DNA of 64,000 bases from Streptomyces sp. V1I1 (GCF_030817355.1 NZ_JAUSZH010000001.1:7291001-7355000), one strand, 5' to 3'. Positions 1 through 9,279 are shown, counted from the first letter of the stretch. Program-made: numbers and translations. Notes: generated by a model not told the origin, from the letters alone.

Positions 1-281
1 TCGCCTGGCTGTCCGCCTTCGGCGTCTTCAGCCTGGCCGCCATCTACTTCGCCATGTGCCTCGGCGCACCGCGCGGGCTGCGCGACCATGTGAACAGGCC
101 TCTGGTGTGGGTGAGTTCCCTCGTCGGTATGGCGGTCACCGGCGGTGCGCTGTTCGGCGCCGTCTACGAGGTGCCGGCGCCCACCATCTTGGCCGCGTGG
201 ACCGCGATCTGCGCCATCGCGGTGGCGTTGTCGGCAGGCTTCCTGAGGGCACCGCGGGCGTCGGCGAGCCTCGAGCCGTAG
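1..281 (+). CDS. C-terminal part of a membrane permease (partial at 5' end)
   Basis: The frame is open from base 3 to the TAG at 279-281, giving 92 residues of a protein that begins before the window. Three hydrophobic stretches of membrane-span length are visible (the first at the window edge, then around residues 32-53 and 58-80), followed by a short charged tail. The layout resembles the last helices of an APC-type amino-acid permease, but no diagnostic motif is left in the fragment, so the substrate and even the family are tentative. It converges on the HAD gene at 327-1007. Confidence 0.5.
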   Translation, partial: AWLSAFGVFSLAAIYFAMCLGAPRGLRDHVNRPLVWVSSLVGMAVTGGALFGAVYEVPAPTILAAWTAICAIAVALSAGFLRAPRASASLEP

Positions 282-326
282 CCCGCCTCCGCCGAGGTTC
301 CGCAGGTGCGGGCACCGGCCGCCCCG

Positions 327-1007
327 CTACGCGACGAGCCAGTCGTACGCGGCCCGCGCCGTGAACTCGCCCTGCCCGCCCGCGAAGAGCAGCCCCGCCG
401 CCCGGAACGCCGGGTCGTCGGCCGTCGCGGGCACGTAGGGAATGGCGATGCAGCGCATGCCGGCCGCCTGCGCGGCCGCCGCGCCCGGAGGCGCGTCCTC
501 CAGTACCACGCAGTCGCCCGGACGGGCCCCCAGGCGGCGCGCGGCCTCCAGGAAGATGCCGGGCTCCGGCTTGCCCTGCGCGACCTGCTCGGCGGAGACG
601 ACCGTCGGAATGAACGCGTCAAGGCCGGTGCCCGCCAGCACCGCCTCGATGGCGGCGAGGGACGAGCCGGATGCCACCGCCATCGGCACTCCCTCCGTGT
701 GCAGCAGTTCCACGAACTTCCGCATCTCGGGGAAGACCTCCGTCGAGGCGCGCGCCAGCTCCAGATAGTTCCGGTTCTTCCCGGCCAGCAACTCGTCGAT
801 CGGCGCCTCGATCCCGTACTCCGCGCGCAGAATCTCCAGCGTCTCCCGCGTGCTGATGCCGATGAAGCGCGTGTGGTGCTCCCAGGTGAAGTCCGGCACG
901 CCGTGCTGGGCCAGGAGCCGGCGCCCCGCCTCGTAGTAGTTCGGCTCGCTGTCCACGAGTGTGCCGTCGAGATCGAAGATGACCGAAGGGGTGCGCGAAT
1001 TGCTCAT
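327..1007 (-). CDS. HAD-superfamily phosphatase (beta-phosphoglucomutase-like)
   Basis: A cytosolic HAD hydrolase of about 226 residues. Motif I FDLDGTLVDSE lies near the N-terminus with the Asp nucleophile. An alpha-helical cap follows, then a motif II-like VASGS, a Lys in the GKPEPGIFLEAA segment, and the acidic motif IV in CVVLEDAPPG. This is the order seen in beta-phosphoglucomutase and phosphoglycolate-phosphatase relatives acting on small phosphorylated metabolites. The ATG at 1005-1007 has a weak TGGA upstream; an in-frame ATG at 1017-1019 is the alternative. It lies 25 bp (or 13 bp) after the Lrp-type gene on the same strand and is probably co-transcribed with it. The substrate cannot be read from sequence. 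Confidence 0.85.
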   Translation of the reverse strand: MSNSRTPSVIFDLDGTLVDSEPNYYEAGRRLLAQHGVPDFTWEHHTRFIGISTRETLEILRAEYGIEAPIDELLAGKNRNYLELARASTEVFPEMRKFVELLHTEGVPMAVASGSSLAAIEAVLAGTGLDAFIPTVVSAEQVAQGKPEPGIFLEAARRLGARPGDCVVLEDAPPGAAAAQAAGMRCIAIPYVPATADDPAFRAAGLLFAGGQGEFTARAAYDWLVA

Positions 1008-1032
1008 GCGGTCCAGCATGCCAAGGCGCGGC

Positions 1033-1515
1033 TCAGCGTGAGGTGCCGGCCGTCCTGCCCACCGACTCGACCAGCGGCAGCAGCCGGTGCGGCACGCGCT
1101 CGCGGAGCGCCATCTCGGTGCGCGTGCGCACCACGCCCGGCAGTTGGATCAGCCGCTGGATGACGTCTTCGAGATGTCCGTTGTCGCGCGCGGCGACCCG
1201 GGTCAGCAGATCCCCGCCGCCGGTGATCGAGAACGCCTCGATGATTTCCGGTACGGCCGCGAGCGCGTCGCCGACCTCGTCCAGATGACCCTGGGTGACC
1301 TCGATATGGACGAAGGCGAGGACGGGGTGTCCGAGGGCCGCGGGGGAGAGGTGCGGCCCCATGCCCGTGATCACGCCGTCCCGCTCGAGCCGGTCGATCC
1401 TGGCCTGCACGGTGCCGCGGGCGATGCCCAGGATCCGGGCGTACTCGCGAACGCTGGTGCGCGGCTGCTCGATCATCAGCCGCAGGATGCGGGTGTCGAG
1501 GGCGTCCACCGCCAT
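1033..1515 (-). CDS. Lrp/AsnC-family transcriptional regulator
   Basis: A 160-residue one-domain-pair regulator. The N-terminal helix-turn-helix (LDTRILRLMIEQPRTSVRE onward) is followed by the ligand-binding RAM/ActD-type domain ending near residue 145. Family members form dimers to octamers and sense amino acids. The ATG at 1513-1515 is preceded by AGGAGG at a 10-nt spacing, which supports this start over in-frame codons further upstream. It is divergent from the LuxR gene at 1702, and the region between them is the obvious target. The HAD gene follows directly downstream and is probably in the same transcript. Confidence 0.9.
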   Translation of the reverse strand: MAVDALDTRILRLMIEQPRTSVREYARILGIARGTVQARIDRLERDGVITGMGPHLSPAALGHPVLAFVHIEVTQGHLDEVGDALAAVPEIIEAFSITGGGDLLTRVAARDNGHLEDVIQRLIQLPGVVRTRTEMALRERVPHRLLPLVESVGRTAGTSR

Positions 1516-1701
1516 GGTCCGCTGGCCTCCTTCTGGTCCGGTACTCCGCTGCATGACTGTACCAATGGCCAGTCTGCGTCGATCGAGTTGAGCCACTGTG
1601 CGGAGGGACGCGCGAAGGGGATGTTCATCGCCCGTCGGAGCTGCCCGCTCCTATCCTGGTGAGGGGTGGTCCGGCTCGCGGAGAGCGGGAAGGGAGCCGC
1701 G

Positions 1702-3390
1702 GTGGCTGAGCAGATCACCGGCACCGAACGGGCGATCGAGCAGGCGAGGGACGCTGTCGCCCGCGAGGCATGGGCCGATGCCTATGCCGCCCTGCGCGAC
1801 CTCGACCTCGACCGGATGACCTCCGACGACCTCGCCGCACTCGCCGATGCCGCCTGGTGGACCAGCCGCGTCGAGGAATCGATCACAGCGCGGACAAAGG
1901 CCTACTCCGGCTACGTGGCGACGGGCGCCGCCCGGCAGGCCGGATTCAGCGCCTGGATGCTCTTCTACGAGTACCAGCTGGCGGGACGTACGGCCGCGGC
2001 CGCCGGCTGGCTGCGCCGGTCCCGGCAGCACCTCAGCAGCGAGCCCGAGTGTGTCGAGCAGTGCTATCTCGCCTGGGTCGAAGCAGAAGAGGCACAGCAG
2101 CGTGGCGCGTTCGACGAGGCCATGAGCTGCGCCCATCGCATGGCCGGCATCGCGCGGCGCTGCGGCAGCGTGGATCTCCTCGCCATGAGCACCCAGGCGC
2201 GGGCGAGCGTGCTGCTCGCCCAGGGGCGGGTCGCCGGCGGGCTCGCACTGCTCGACGACGCCATGTGCTCGGCCATGGCGGGCGAGCTCAGCTCGTTCTT
2301 CACCGGGTGGATCTACTGCCTGGGACTCCAGCAGTGCATGGCCTCGGCCGACCTGGAACGAGCCGTCGAGTGGACCGACGCCGCCATGACCTGGTGCGCG
2401 TCGATGCCTGATGAGAACAACTTCCGGGGTCTGTGCCGGGTGCACCGGGTGGAGGTGCTGGAGCTGTGCGGTGACTGGCCCCAGGCGGAGACCGAGGCCG
2501 CCCTCACCTGCAGGGAGCTGCTGCCCTATGAGGCGAGGATCGCCGCGGAGGCTTTCTACCTGACCGGAGGTATCCAGCGGCGGCGCGGCGAGCTGGCCGA
2601 GGCCGAGGCATCGTACGACCGCGCGCACGAGCTCGGCCGCGCCCCGCAGCCGGGCCTCGCGCTGCTGCGCCTGGCTCAGGGCAAGGCCGACTCCTCCGCT
2701 GCCGCCCTGCGGCTCGCACTGGCCGCCGAGGACGGTGGGGACGATGGTGGCGGAGGCCCTGGCCGCCTCGGGCGCTGCCGGCTGCTGGCGGCCCAGGTCG
2801 AGGTCTCGCTCGCCCTCCGACAGCTCGACCAGGCACGTACGGCAGCGGACGAACTGGAGTCGGCCGCTCGCGAGTGGCAGCAGCGGCGCGAGTCCGAGAG
2901 CACGGTGCTGCATGCGACCGCCGCGGCGGCGGGCGGCGCGGTGGCATTCGCCGACCGTGACCTCGAGCGTGCGCTGCCCCTGCTGCACCGGGCGCTGTCG
3001 CTGTGGCTGGAACTGGGAGTCCCGTACGAGGCGGCGCAGGTCCGTATGACCCTCGCCGCTGCCGACCGCGCCGCGGGGGACGACGAAGGCGCACGGCTGG
3101 AACTCCAAGCCGCGCAGACGGTCTTCGGGCGGCTGGGCGCAGTGCCCGATGCGCGGCGGGCGGCGGCCCTGCTCAGCGCTGTGCAACATCGGCTCCCCGG
3201 CGAGCTCACCGAGCGTGAGGTCCAAGTGCTGCGCCTCGTCGCCGCAGGCAGGACCAACCGGTCCATCGCCTCCGAGCTGGTGATCAGCGAGCACACCGTC
3301 GCCCGGCACCTCAGCAACATCTTCGCGAAGCTCGATGTGTCGTCGAGGGCTGCTGCCACGGCGTACGCGTACACGCACGGCCTTGCGTGA
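1702..3390 (+). CDS. LuxR-family regulator with TPR-like region
   Basis: A 562-residue regulator. Most of the length is alanine-rich helical repeat sequence of TPR type, and the last 60 residues are a LuxR helix-turn-helix beginning [15 protein letters not shown] and containing the recognition stretch [14 protein letters not shown]. No Walker A motif is visible at the N-terminus, so it is not a full LAL/MalT ATPase. The GTG at 1702 has AGGGAG six bases upstream, which supports it over the in-frame start at 1666. The FAD-dependent oxidase gene follows 143 bp downstream on the same strand, separated by a strong hairpin. Regulation of that oxidase is the simplest inference. Confidence 0.85.
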   Translation: MAEQITGTERAIEQARDAVAREAWADAYAALRDLDLDRMTSDDLAALADAAWWTSRVEESITARTKAYSGYVATGAARQAGFSAWMLFYEYQLAGRTAAAAGWLRRSRQHLSSEPECVEQCYLAWVEAEEAQQRGAFDEAMSCAHRMAGIARRCGSVDLLAMSTQARASVLLAQGRVAGGLALLDDAMCSAMAGELSSFFTGWIYCLGLQQCMASADLERAVEWTDAAMTWCASMPDENNFRGLCRVHRVEVLELCGDWPQAETEAALTCRELLPYEARIAAEAFYLTGGIQRRRGELAEAEASYDRAHELGRAPQPGLALLRLAQGKADSSAAALRLALAAEDGGDDGGGGPGRLGRCRLLAAQVEVSLALRQLDQARTAADELESAAREWQQRRESESTVLHATAAAAGGAVAFADRDLERALPLLHRALSLWLELGVPYEAAQVRMTLAAADRAAGDDEGARLELQAAQTVFGRLGAVPDARRAAALLSAVQHRLPGELTEREVQVLRLVAAGRTNRSIASELVISEHTVARHLSNIFAKLDVSSRAAATAYAYTHGLA

Positions 3391-3406
3391 TCCCGTACGC
3401 GATGCG

Positions 3407-3432
3407 GCGCATGGGCTGTTCTGCCCATGCGC
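3407..3432 (+). terminator. Hairpin after the LuxR gene
   Basis: A perfect 10-bp inverted repeat GCGCATGGGC / GCCCATGCGC with a 6-nt loop lies 16 bp after the LuxR stop codon. It lacks a clear T-run, as is common in Streptomyces terminators. Confidence 0.65.
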
Positions 3433-3533
3433 GCTTCGGCGATATGGGCGGTTCCGGCGATGAGCGTCGGCCGGCCCCGTGCCTACAACAGTGCTGTGCC
3501 CATCTCCGAAGACGCGGAAAGCCGGTGGCGGCC

Positions 3534-4919
3534 ATGACCACCTACACACCAGCCCTCGACGACACGCTGTTGGAGCGGCTGCAGGGGGCCGTACGCGGCG
3601 ACACCATCCAGCCCGGCGACCCCGACTACGACGAGGCCCGCAAGGTCTACAACGCGATGCACGACAAGCGGCCGGCGATCATCGTCCGGGCCGTCGACGT
3701 GGGCGACATCGTCGCCACCGTGGACTTCGCCCGGGAGCAGAATCTGCTGCTGGCGGTGCGCGGCGGCAGCCACAGCGTCCCCGGCCACGGCACCTGCGAC
3801 GGCGGCGTCGTGCTCGACCTCGGGCGCATGCGCGGGATTCGGGTCGACCCCGAGGCGCGTACGGCCAGGGCCGAGGGGGGCTGCACCTGGGCCGATGTCA
3901 ACCACGCCACGCACGCCTTCGGCCTGGCCACCACGGGCGGCGTCGTGTCCAGTACCGGTATCGGCGGGCTGACCACGGGAGGCGGCATGGGCTATCTGGC
4001 CCGGCGTTGCGGGCTGGCCTGCGACAACCTGATCTCGGCCGACCTGGTCACGGCCGACGGGTCCTTCCTGACCTGTACGCAGGAGCACAACGCCGACCTG
4101 CTGTGGGCAGTGCGCGGCGGGGGCGGGAACTTCGGGGTCGTCGCGTCCTTCGAGTACCGGCTGCACCCCGTGGCCGACATTCTCGGCGGGCCGACGTTCT
4201 ACCCGCTCGACGGGGACGTGATGCGGAGATACCGGGAGCTGATCGCCGACTCGGACGAGAAGTTCAGCGCCCTGCTCGTCGTCGCGCTCGGCCCGCCTCT
4301 CCCGTTCCTGCCCGAGCGGTGGCACGGTCGGCCGCTCTGCGGAGTGGTCACCTGCTGGACGGGTCCCGAGGACCAGGACGACCAGGTCCGTGCCCGTCTC
4401 GATGAGCTCGGCCCGGTCGTGGGGCAGCACGTGGGGCGCATGCCGTATCCGGTGATCAACACCCTCTTCGACGAACTGCTGCCCGCGGGCCTCTTCCACT
4501 ACTGGAAGGGCACCTTCAGCCAGGGCCTGCCGGACGGGGCCATCGACGCGTACGTCGAGTACGGCGCCACGACGCCCACCATCCAGAGCGCGACGGTGGT
4601 GTTCCCCATCGACGGCGCCTGCCACAGGTTGGGACCCGAGGAGACCGCATTCACCTACCGGGACGCCGACTTCGCGACCGCACTCAGCCCGACCCTCCCT
4701 ACCCGCGCCGACTGCGAGGCCAACGTCGGCTGGGCGCGCGCCTTCGCCGCGGCACTCGAGCCCTCCTCCTTGGAGGGCGGCTACGTGAACTTCATGGACC
4801 ACGACGACCAGGACCGGGTCCGGGCCAACTACCGTCAGAATTACGACCGGCTGACGGCAATCAAGCGACGCTACGACCCCGGCAACCTGTTCCGCCTGAA
4901 CCACAACATCGCGCCCTGA
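3534..4919 (+). CDS. FAD-binding oxidoreductase of the berberine-bridge (BBE) type
   Basis: A 461-residue FAD_binding_4 plus C-terminal BBE-domain enzyme. The flavin-binding region shows RGGSHSVPGHGTCDGG, where the His (about residue 80) is the expected 8-alpha covalent FAD attachment point. The second region TGIGGLTTGGGMGYLARR lacks the Cys that gives bicovalent FAD in classical BBE enzymes, so single covalent linkage is inferred. The C-terminus YDPGNLFRLNHNI is the typical BBE ending. No signal peptide is visible, so it is probably cytosolic. Such enzymes oxidise alcohols, sugars or secondary metabolites with O2. The ATG at 3534 fits the N-terminus of relatives. The preceding LuxR gene is a candidate regulator. 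Confidence 0.88.
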   Translation: MTTYTPALDDTLLERLQGAVRGDTIQPGDPDYDEARKVYNAMHDKRPAIIVRAVDVGDIVATVDFAREQNLLLAVRGGSHSVPGHGTCDGGVVLDLGRMRGIRVDPEARTARAEGGCTWADVNHATHAFGLATTGGVVSSTGIGGLTTGGGMGYLARRCGLACDNLISADLVTADGSFLTCTQEHNADLLWAVRGGGGNFGVVASFEYRLHPVADILGGPTFYPLDGDVMRRYRELIADSDEKFSALLVVALGPPLPFLPERWHGRPLCGVVTCWTGPEDQDDQVRARLDELGPVVGQHVGRMPYPVINTLFDELLPAGLFHYWKGTFSQGLPDGAIDAYVEYGATTPTIQSATVVFPIDGACHRLGPEETAFTYRDADFATALSPTLPTRADCEANVGWARAFAAALEPSSLEGGYVNFMDHDDQDRVRANYRQNYDRLTAIKRRYDPGNLFRLNHNIAP

Positions 4920-4933
4920 GAAACATCCCGAGC

Positions 4934-4967
4934 CCGGTCCGGCCGTACAGGCCGTCCGGCTGACCGG
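4934..4967 (+). terminator. Imperfect hairpin after the BBE oxidase
   Basis: Nested arms CCGGTC/GACCGG and GGCC/GGCC around a GTACA loop lie 15 bp after the oxidase stop codon. The right side has an 8-nt bulge, so this is a plausible but weak terminator. Confidence 0.35.
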
Positions 4968-5393
4968 CACCACTCGGCCGGCGAGACCCGCTTGAAGCCG
5001 GCTCCGGGGCTGGACAAGGACTCCGGATGACCGGGGCCGGACGAGCTGCCGGGACACGTGCCGGTGCCGGTGCCACCACGGCCTGTCGTTGCGTTCAGGC
5101 TCCCCGCGGGGCCTCCGGCGCTGGACCTCGCCCTCCTGGTCCGTTGGCCTCCTCGTGGCTGATGCTCTCGCTTTGTAGTGCGCCAATGGCACAGCCAATC
5201 GAGCATGTGTTGAGCCGCTGCCTCTGCGGATGGTTATCTGTGTCGCATCCATGCACAATCGGCGCCGCGCAGCGCCGGACGGCAACGAGGCCGGATCCGG
5301 ACCGCGGCGCCTTCGCCGTGCCTGCGGACGCCCCACCACCCCCGGCGGCCCGCGGCCGGCGGTGAGACAAGACAAAGGGGGCGGCCGACCGCC
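4968..5393. other. Long intergenic region before the FUSC gene
   Basis: No supported gene lies between the oxidase stop (4919) and the FUSC start (5394). Short ORFs here have no convincing ribosome binding site or recognisable protein. The stretch around 5170-5260 is less GC-rich than its surroundings and includes AATGGC-ACA-GCCAAT, an imperfect dyad, so it is the most likely promoter or operator area for the FUSC gene. I see nothing else in it. Confidence 0.4.
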
Positions 5394-6905
5394 GTGAAGA
5401 GGATGTTCGTGGCTCCGGATCCGGGGCGTCTACGTCTGAGGAACTCGCTGCGCGCCGTCATCGGCGTGGGCCTCGCCGTCGCAGCGGCCGAACTGGCCGG
5501 GCTCTCTCTGACCGCCTCCATCACCGGGGGCCTGGCGGCTCTGCTGGCTCTCTTCACCGTCACTGACGTGTCCGTGCGTGCCCAGGCGCTGACCACCGCC
5601 CTGCTCCCGGCCGCCGGATTCCCGGTCCTGGCCCTGGCGACCACCCTGCACAGCGAACCGCTGCCGCGCGCCGCCGCCTGGCTCGTCGTGGTCTTCTGCG
5701 GCGTCTACGCCCGGCGCTGGGGCCCGCGCGGACACGCGCTGGGCATCTTCGCCTTCATGATGTTCTTCGTCACCCAGTTCCTGCACGCCGTCCCGGCCCA
5801 GCTGCCGGAGCTGTACGTGTCGGTGGCGCTGGCCCTCGCCGCCTGTTCGGCGGTCCGCTTCGGTCTGTGGTGCATCGAACGGCGCACGCCGCCCCCCGCG
5901 GCTCCCGCGCCGCTCCCCGGACGCGGACTCGCCCGCCCCACCACCCGGCAGGCCTTCCAGGCGACCTTCGCCTGCGGCCTCGCGCTCGCGGCCGGGCAGC
6001 TGATCTCACCGGACCGCTGGTACTGGGCCGTCGGCACCGCCTGGTGGATCTTCGTCAATACCGCATCGCGCGGCGAGGCCCTTGTGCGCGGCTTCCGCCG
6101 CGTCGTCGGCACCGTAACCGGCATCGCCGCCGGTCTGCTGATCGCCATCCCGATCGCGGGCGCGCCCGTGCCCACCGCAGCCCTGGTCGCCGTCTGCGTC
6201 TTCGGCATCTTCTACACGGCCGCCCCCTCGTACAGCTGGATGATGTTCTTCGTCACCGTCATGGCCGGCCTGCTGTACGGGCTGCTCGGCGTGCTGCACC
6301 CCGGGCTGTTGCTGCTCCGGTTCGAGGAGACGGCGGTCGGCGCGCTCGGTGCGGCGCTCGGCGTCGCCCTGATCCTGCCCGTCACCACGCATGCGGCGAC
6401 CGACGCCTGGATCCGGCGCGCCCTGCACTGCGTTCACGGCTGCACCACCGCTGCGGCGCGCAGGCTGGCCGGGGACGAGCAGGCCGACCCGGCGCCGCTC
6501 GCCGCCGAACTGGAGCTGCTGCTCGGCCGGGTACGGCTCTCCCTCGCCCCGCTCGTCCACCCGCTCAGCCCGCTGCGGGCCCGCAAGGCGCGCGCCCGCC
6601 AGGTGATCGTGCTGCTGGACGAATGCGCTCGCGAGGTCCGTGGCCTCGCCGCCGTCGCCGCCGACCCGGACGCTTCGCACGACGCGCGGCTGGCCGCCGC
6701 CTGCCACCGTGTCGAAGCCGCGGTGCACGCCCTGGTGCCGCCCGCCACCCGGCAGGCGAAGGCCCACAGCGAGTCCGTACCGGTGCCTCACCACCACCCC
6801 GGTGCCGAGGCGGCCCTCACGCATCTCCAGGCACTGGAGCGGGCGCTCGCGGAGCTGGACGCGCCCCTGCGTACCTCTCCGCGTGCTCCCCTCGTGCCTG
6901 CCTGA
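5394..6905 (+). CDS. FUSC-family membrane protein (aromatic-acid-exporter type)
   Basis: A 503-residue integral membrane protein with two blocks of closely spaced hydrophobic helices, about residues 14-155 and 185-320. Between and after them are soluble Ala/Arg-rich segments. This duplicated pattern is that of FUSC/YccS/ArAE proteins, which are thought to export aromatic or fusaric-acid-like compounds. The GTG at 5394 lies downstream of AAAGGGGG; an ATG at 5403 is an alternative. The next gene on this strand (NOS-like) starts 131 bp later. The substrate is unknown. Confidence 0.8.
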   Translation: MKRMFVAPDPGRLRLRNSLRAVIGVGLAVAAAELAGLSLTASITGGLAALLALFTVTDVSVRAQALTTALLPAAGFPVLALATTLHSEPLPRAAAWLVVVFCGVYARRWGPRGHALGIFAFMMFFVTQFLHAVPAQLPELYVSVALALAACSAVRFGLWCIERRTPPPAAPAPLPGRGLARPTTRQAFQATFACGLALAAGQLISPDRWYWAVGTAWWIFVNTASRGEALVRGFRRVVGTVTGIAAGLLIAIPIAGAPVPTAALVAVCVFGIFYTAAPSYSWMMFFVTVMAGLLYGLLGVLHPGLLLLRFEETAVGALGAALGVALILPVTTHAATDAWIRRALHCVHGCTTAAARRLAGDEQADPAPLAAELELLLGRVRLSLAPLVHPLSPLRARKARARQVIVLLDECAREVRGLAAVAADPDASHDARLAAACHRVEAAVHALVPPATRQAKAHSESVPVPHHHPGAEAALTHLQALERALAELDAPLRTSPRAPLVPA

Positions 6906-7036
6906 CCTGGGGAATAACCGCAAAGCCCTTGAATGAGGCAAATTCCCCCGGCACACACAGGGTGGATCAGGCTGTTCAAGGGGTAACCACAGCGGCATCC
7001 ATGTACGTCCCTCCACGAGCCCGGGGGGTGCGCACC

Positions 7037-8104
7037 ATGCCCGAGTCCCTGTTCAGACCGTTGTGCCTGACCGGCGCGCAGGTCGACCGGCAGGAGGCCG
7101 AGGACTTCATCCGCCTCCACCACCTGGAGGAGCGAGCGGCGGGCGACTCGGCCGCCCGGATCGCCGCCGTCCTCGCGGAGATCGACGAGACCGGCACATA
7201 CCGCCACACCCGCGCGGACCGAAGACACATCGACGATGCCGACTCCGTGGCACACGAGTCGGCGGAACACCTGCGCCAGGCCACCAACGGCGGCCGCATC
7301 CGCCCGATGATCACCGTCTTCGCCCCGGACGCGCCCGGCCGCCCAGGCCCGCGCATCTGGAACGAGCAGCTCGTACGGTACGCGGGCTACGGCTCCGCCC
7401 ACGGGCCCACCGTGGGCGACCCCCGCAACGCCGCGCTCACCGACGTCGCTTTGGGGCTCGGCTGGCAGGGCGGCCCCGGCACGCCCTTCGACCTGCTGCC
7501 CCTCGTCATCGAGGACGGCGACGGCAAGCCCCGCTGGTTCGAGCTGCCGCGCGACGCCGTGCTCGAAGTGGAGCTGCACCACCCGGAGGAGGGCTGGTAC
7601 GCGGAGCTTGGCCTGCGCTGGCACGCCGTACCCGCCGTCGCGAACATGTGCCTGGAGATCGGCGGTATCTGCTACCCCGCAGCCCCCTTCAACGGCTGGT
7701 ACATGGGCACCGAGATCGGCGCCCGCAACCTCGCCGACACCGACCGCTACGACCTGCTGCCGCGCATCGCCGAACGGCTGGGCCTCGACACGACGAACGA
7801 CCGCTCGCTGTGGAAGGACCGCGCGCTGGTCGAGCTGAACCGCGCCGTGCTGCACTCCTTCGACCGCGCGGGCGTCACTGTCACCGACCACCACACCGAA
7901 TCGCGCCGCTTCCTCACCCATCTGGACCGGGAGGCGAGCCGGGGCCGCTGCGTCGGCGCGGACTGGTCGTGGATCGTGCCGCCGATCTCGGGCTCCGCGA
8001 CGCCCGTCTTCCACCGTACGTACGACCCCACCCAGCGGCGGCCCGCCTATGTCCACCACCCCGAGGCGCAGGCGCGCGCTCTCGGTGAACGGGGCGGGCA
8101 GTAG
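7037..8104 (+). CDS. Nitric oxide synthase oxygenase-like protein lacking the heme-cysteine segment
   Basis: A 355-residue protein clearly homologous to bacterial NOS oxygenase. It shows IRPMITVFAPD, IWNEQLVRYAGY, the active-site stretch APFNGWYMGTEIGARNLAD (arginine-binding Glu at residue 226), LVELNRAVLHSF, VTDHHTESRRF and DWSWIVPPISGSATPVFHR (pterin-region Trp). In known bacterial NOS, the part after TG.Y.HT runs through a WRN...RCIGRL.W motif that supplies the heme thiolate. Here TGTYRHTRA (residues 52-60) runs straight into DRRHIDDADSVAHESAEHLR, so about 28 residues including the Cys ligand are missing in frame. A functional heme-thiolate NOS is therefore unlikely as written. The ATG at 7037 follows a GGGGGG stretch. 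It could be a new function, a decaying gene or a sequence artefact. Confidence 0.85.
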   Translation: MPESLFRPLCLTGAQVDRQEAEDFIRLHHLEERAAGDSAARIAAVLAEIDETGTYRHTRADRRHIDDADSVAHESAEHLRQATNGGRIRPMITVFAPDAPGRPGPRIWNEQLVRYAGYGSAHGPTVGDPRNAALTDVALGLGWQGGPGTPFDLLPLVIEDGDGKPRWFELPRDAVLEVELHHPEEGWYAELGLRWHAVPAVANMCLEIGGICYPAAPFNGWYMGTEIGARNLADTDRYDLLPRIAERLGLDTTNDRSLWKDRALVELNRAVLHSFDRAGVTVTDHHTESRRFLTHLDREASRGRCVGADWSWIVPPISGSATPVFHRTYDPTQRRPAYVHHPEAQARALGERGGQ

Positions 8105-8179
8105 ACGGACTTGGTCTAGACCGCGCCTGCTACCGTCGGCCCGGCAACAAGCGATCAGTCGGCGGAGAGGGGAAACGCT

Positions 8180-9229
8180 GTGGGTGACAAGGGCGCCGGG
8201 CGAGCATTCATCGGGTCGTTCACCTCGGCCGGAGGCCGCGGGATCATTGCCGCCGCCGTGGACGGGGAGACCGGTGCGCTCGCCGAGACGGGAGCGAGTG
8301 ACGCAATCGCCGACCCGTCGTATCTCGCCATCGCGATCGGATCCGGCGGCCCGGTCCTCTACGCCGTCTCGGAGACCGCCGAGGGCGCGGTGGCGGCCTT
8401 CGACGTCAACGGGCCATCGCCGAAGCCGATCGGCACGCGGATCCCGGTGTGCGGCGAAGGCCCCACCCATCTCGCGCTCGCGGCGGGCCATCTGGTGACC
8501 GCCAACTACGGCTCGGGCAGCGTCACCGTGCTCCCCGTCGGGGCCGGCGGAGAGCCGGGCGCCGCCAGTGGCGTGCTGCAGCACGAGGGCGCGGGACCGG
8601 ACCCGGAACGGCAGCGCGGTCCGCACGCGCACCAGGTGCTGCCCGATCCGACCGGGCGCTGGGTGCTCGGCGTCGATCTCGGCACCGACTCCATACGGAT
8701 CTGCCAACTGGACCCCGATGCGGGTGAGCTGACCCTGCGCGGCGAGACCGCGCTGCGCCCCGGAACAGGCCCGCGTCATCTCGCCTTCCACCCCGCGGGC
8801 AGTCATGCCTATGTGCTGAACGAGCTCGAGCCGACCCTCACAGTCTGCCGCTGGGACGCGGACGCGGGTGTGCTCGAACCGGTTGGCGAGAGGCCGGTGC
8901 TGCCGGACGGCGTCGCTGGGCCCGTTTACCCGTCCGAGGTGGTCGTCTCGCACGACGGCAGGCATCTGTGGACCGCCAACCGCGGCCACGACAGCATCGC
9001 CGTACTCGCACTCGACGAGACGCGCGAGAAGGCGGAGCTGGTCACCACGGTGCCGTGCGGCGGGCACTGGCCGCGCGACCTCGCCCTGGACCCGACAGGA
9101 CGCAGGCTGTACGCCGCCAACGAGCGCTCTGGCGACGTCACCTGGTTCAACATCGACCCGGAGACCGGCGTGCCGCGCAGGGCGGGCTCCCTTGCCGCCC
9201 CCGCGGCCTCATGCGTGATCTTCGCCTGA
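8180..9229 (+). CDS. Lactonase-family seven-bladed beta-propeller protein (6-phosphogluconolactonase-like)
   Basis: A 349-residue protein of the YbhE/Pgl lactonase family. It has repeated beta-propeller blades with motifs such as DPSYLAIAI, GPTHLALAAGHLVTANYGSGSV, GPHAHQVLPDPTGRW, GPRHLAFHPAGSHAYVLNEL, YPSEVVVSHDGRHLWTANRG and WPRDLALDPTGRRLYAANE. The conserved PHAHQ and GPRH segments are typical of the family, whose characterised member hydrolyses 6-phosphogluconolactone. No signal peptide is apparent. The GTG at 8180 is preceded by GGAGAGGGG. A strong terminator follows at 9248. Confidence 0.88.
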   Translation: MGDKGAGRAFIGSFTSAGGRGIIAAAVDGETGALAETGASDAIADPSYLAIAIGSGGPVLYAVSETAEGAVAAFDVNGPSPKPIGTRIPVCGEGPTHLALAAGHLVTANYGSGSVTVLPVGAGGEPGAASGVLQHEGAGPDPERQRGPHAHQVLPDPTGRWVLGVDLGTDSIRICQLDPDAGELTLRGETALRPGTGPRHLAFHPAGSHAYVLNELEPTLTVCRWDADAGVLEPVGERPVLPDGVAGPVYPSEVVVSHDGRHLWTANRGHDSIAVLALDETREKAELVTTVPCGGHWPRDLALDPTGRRLYAANERSGDVTWFNIDPETGVPRRAGSLAAPAASCVIFA

Positions 9230-9247
9230 TCACCGGTCCGTAGCGCG

Positions 9248-9279
9248 AGGGCCCGCACCGTTCGAGTGGTGCGGGCCCT
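9248..9279. terminator. Strong bidirectional terminator between lactonase and CbiX-like genes
   Basis: A perfect 12-bp inverted repeat AGGGCCCGCACC / GGTGCGGGCCCT with an 8-nt loop, followed by TTCT. It lies between convergent stops at 9229 and 9329 and could serve both genes. Confidence 0.85.

Noticed and set aside
1651-3549. A 632-codon open frame antisense to the LuxR gene
   Set aside because: It is a GC-rich shadow. Its translation is low-complexity Arg/Gly/His-rich with no domain, while the plus strand carries a clear LuxR HTH.
5027-5365. A 112-codon plus-strand frame upstream of FUSC
   Set aside because: Composition is typical of random GC-rich sequence and it has no RBS; the FUSC start lies beyond it in another context.
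4968-5393. Small genes in the long gap before the FUSC gene
   Set aside because: The short frames lack Shine-Dalgarno sites, good codon pattern or recognisable products.
6910-6936. SigR-type promoter upstream of the NOS-like gene
   Set aside because: GGGAAT is present at 6910-6915, but at the required 18-bp spacing the sequence reads TGA, not GTT.
7190-7300. Frameshift pair hiding the NOS heme motif in another frame
   Set aside because: The sequence between the flanking conserved blocks is too short to encode the missing residues in any frame; only an in-frame gap fits.
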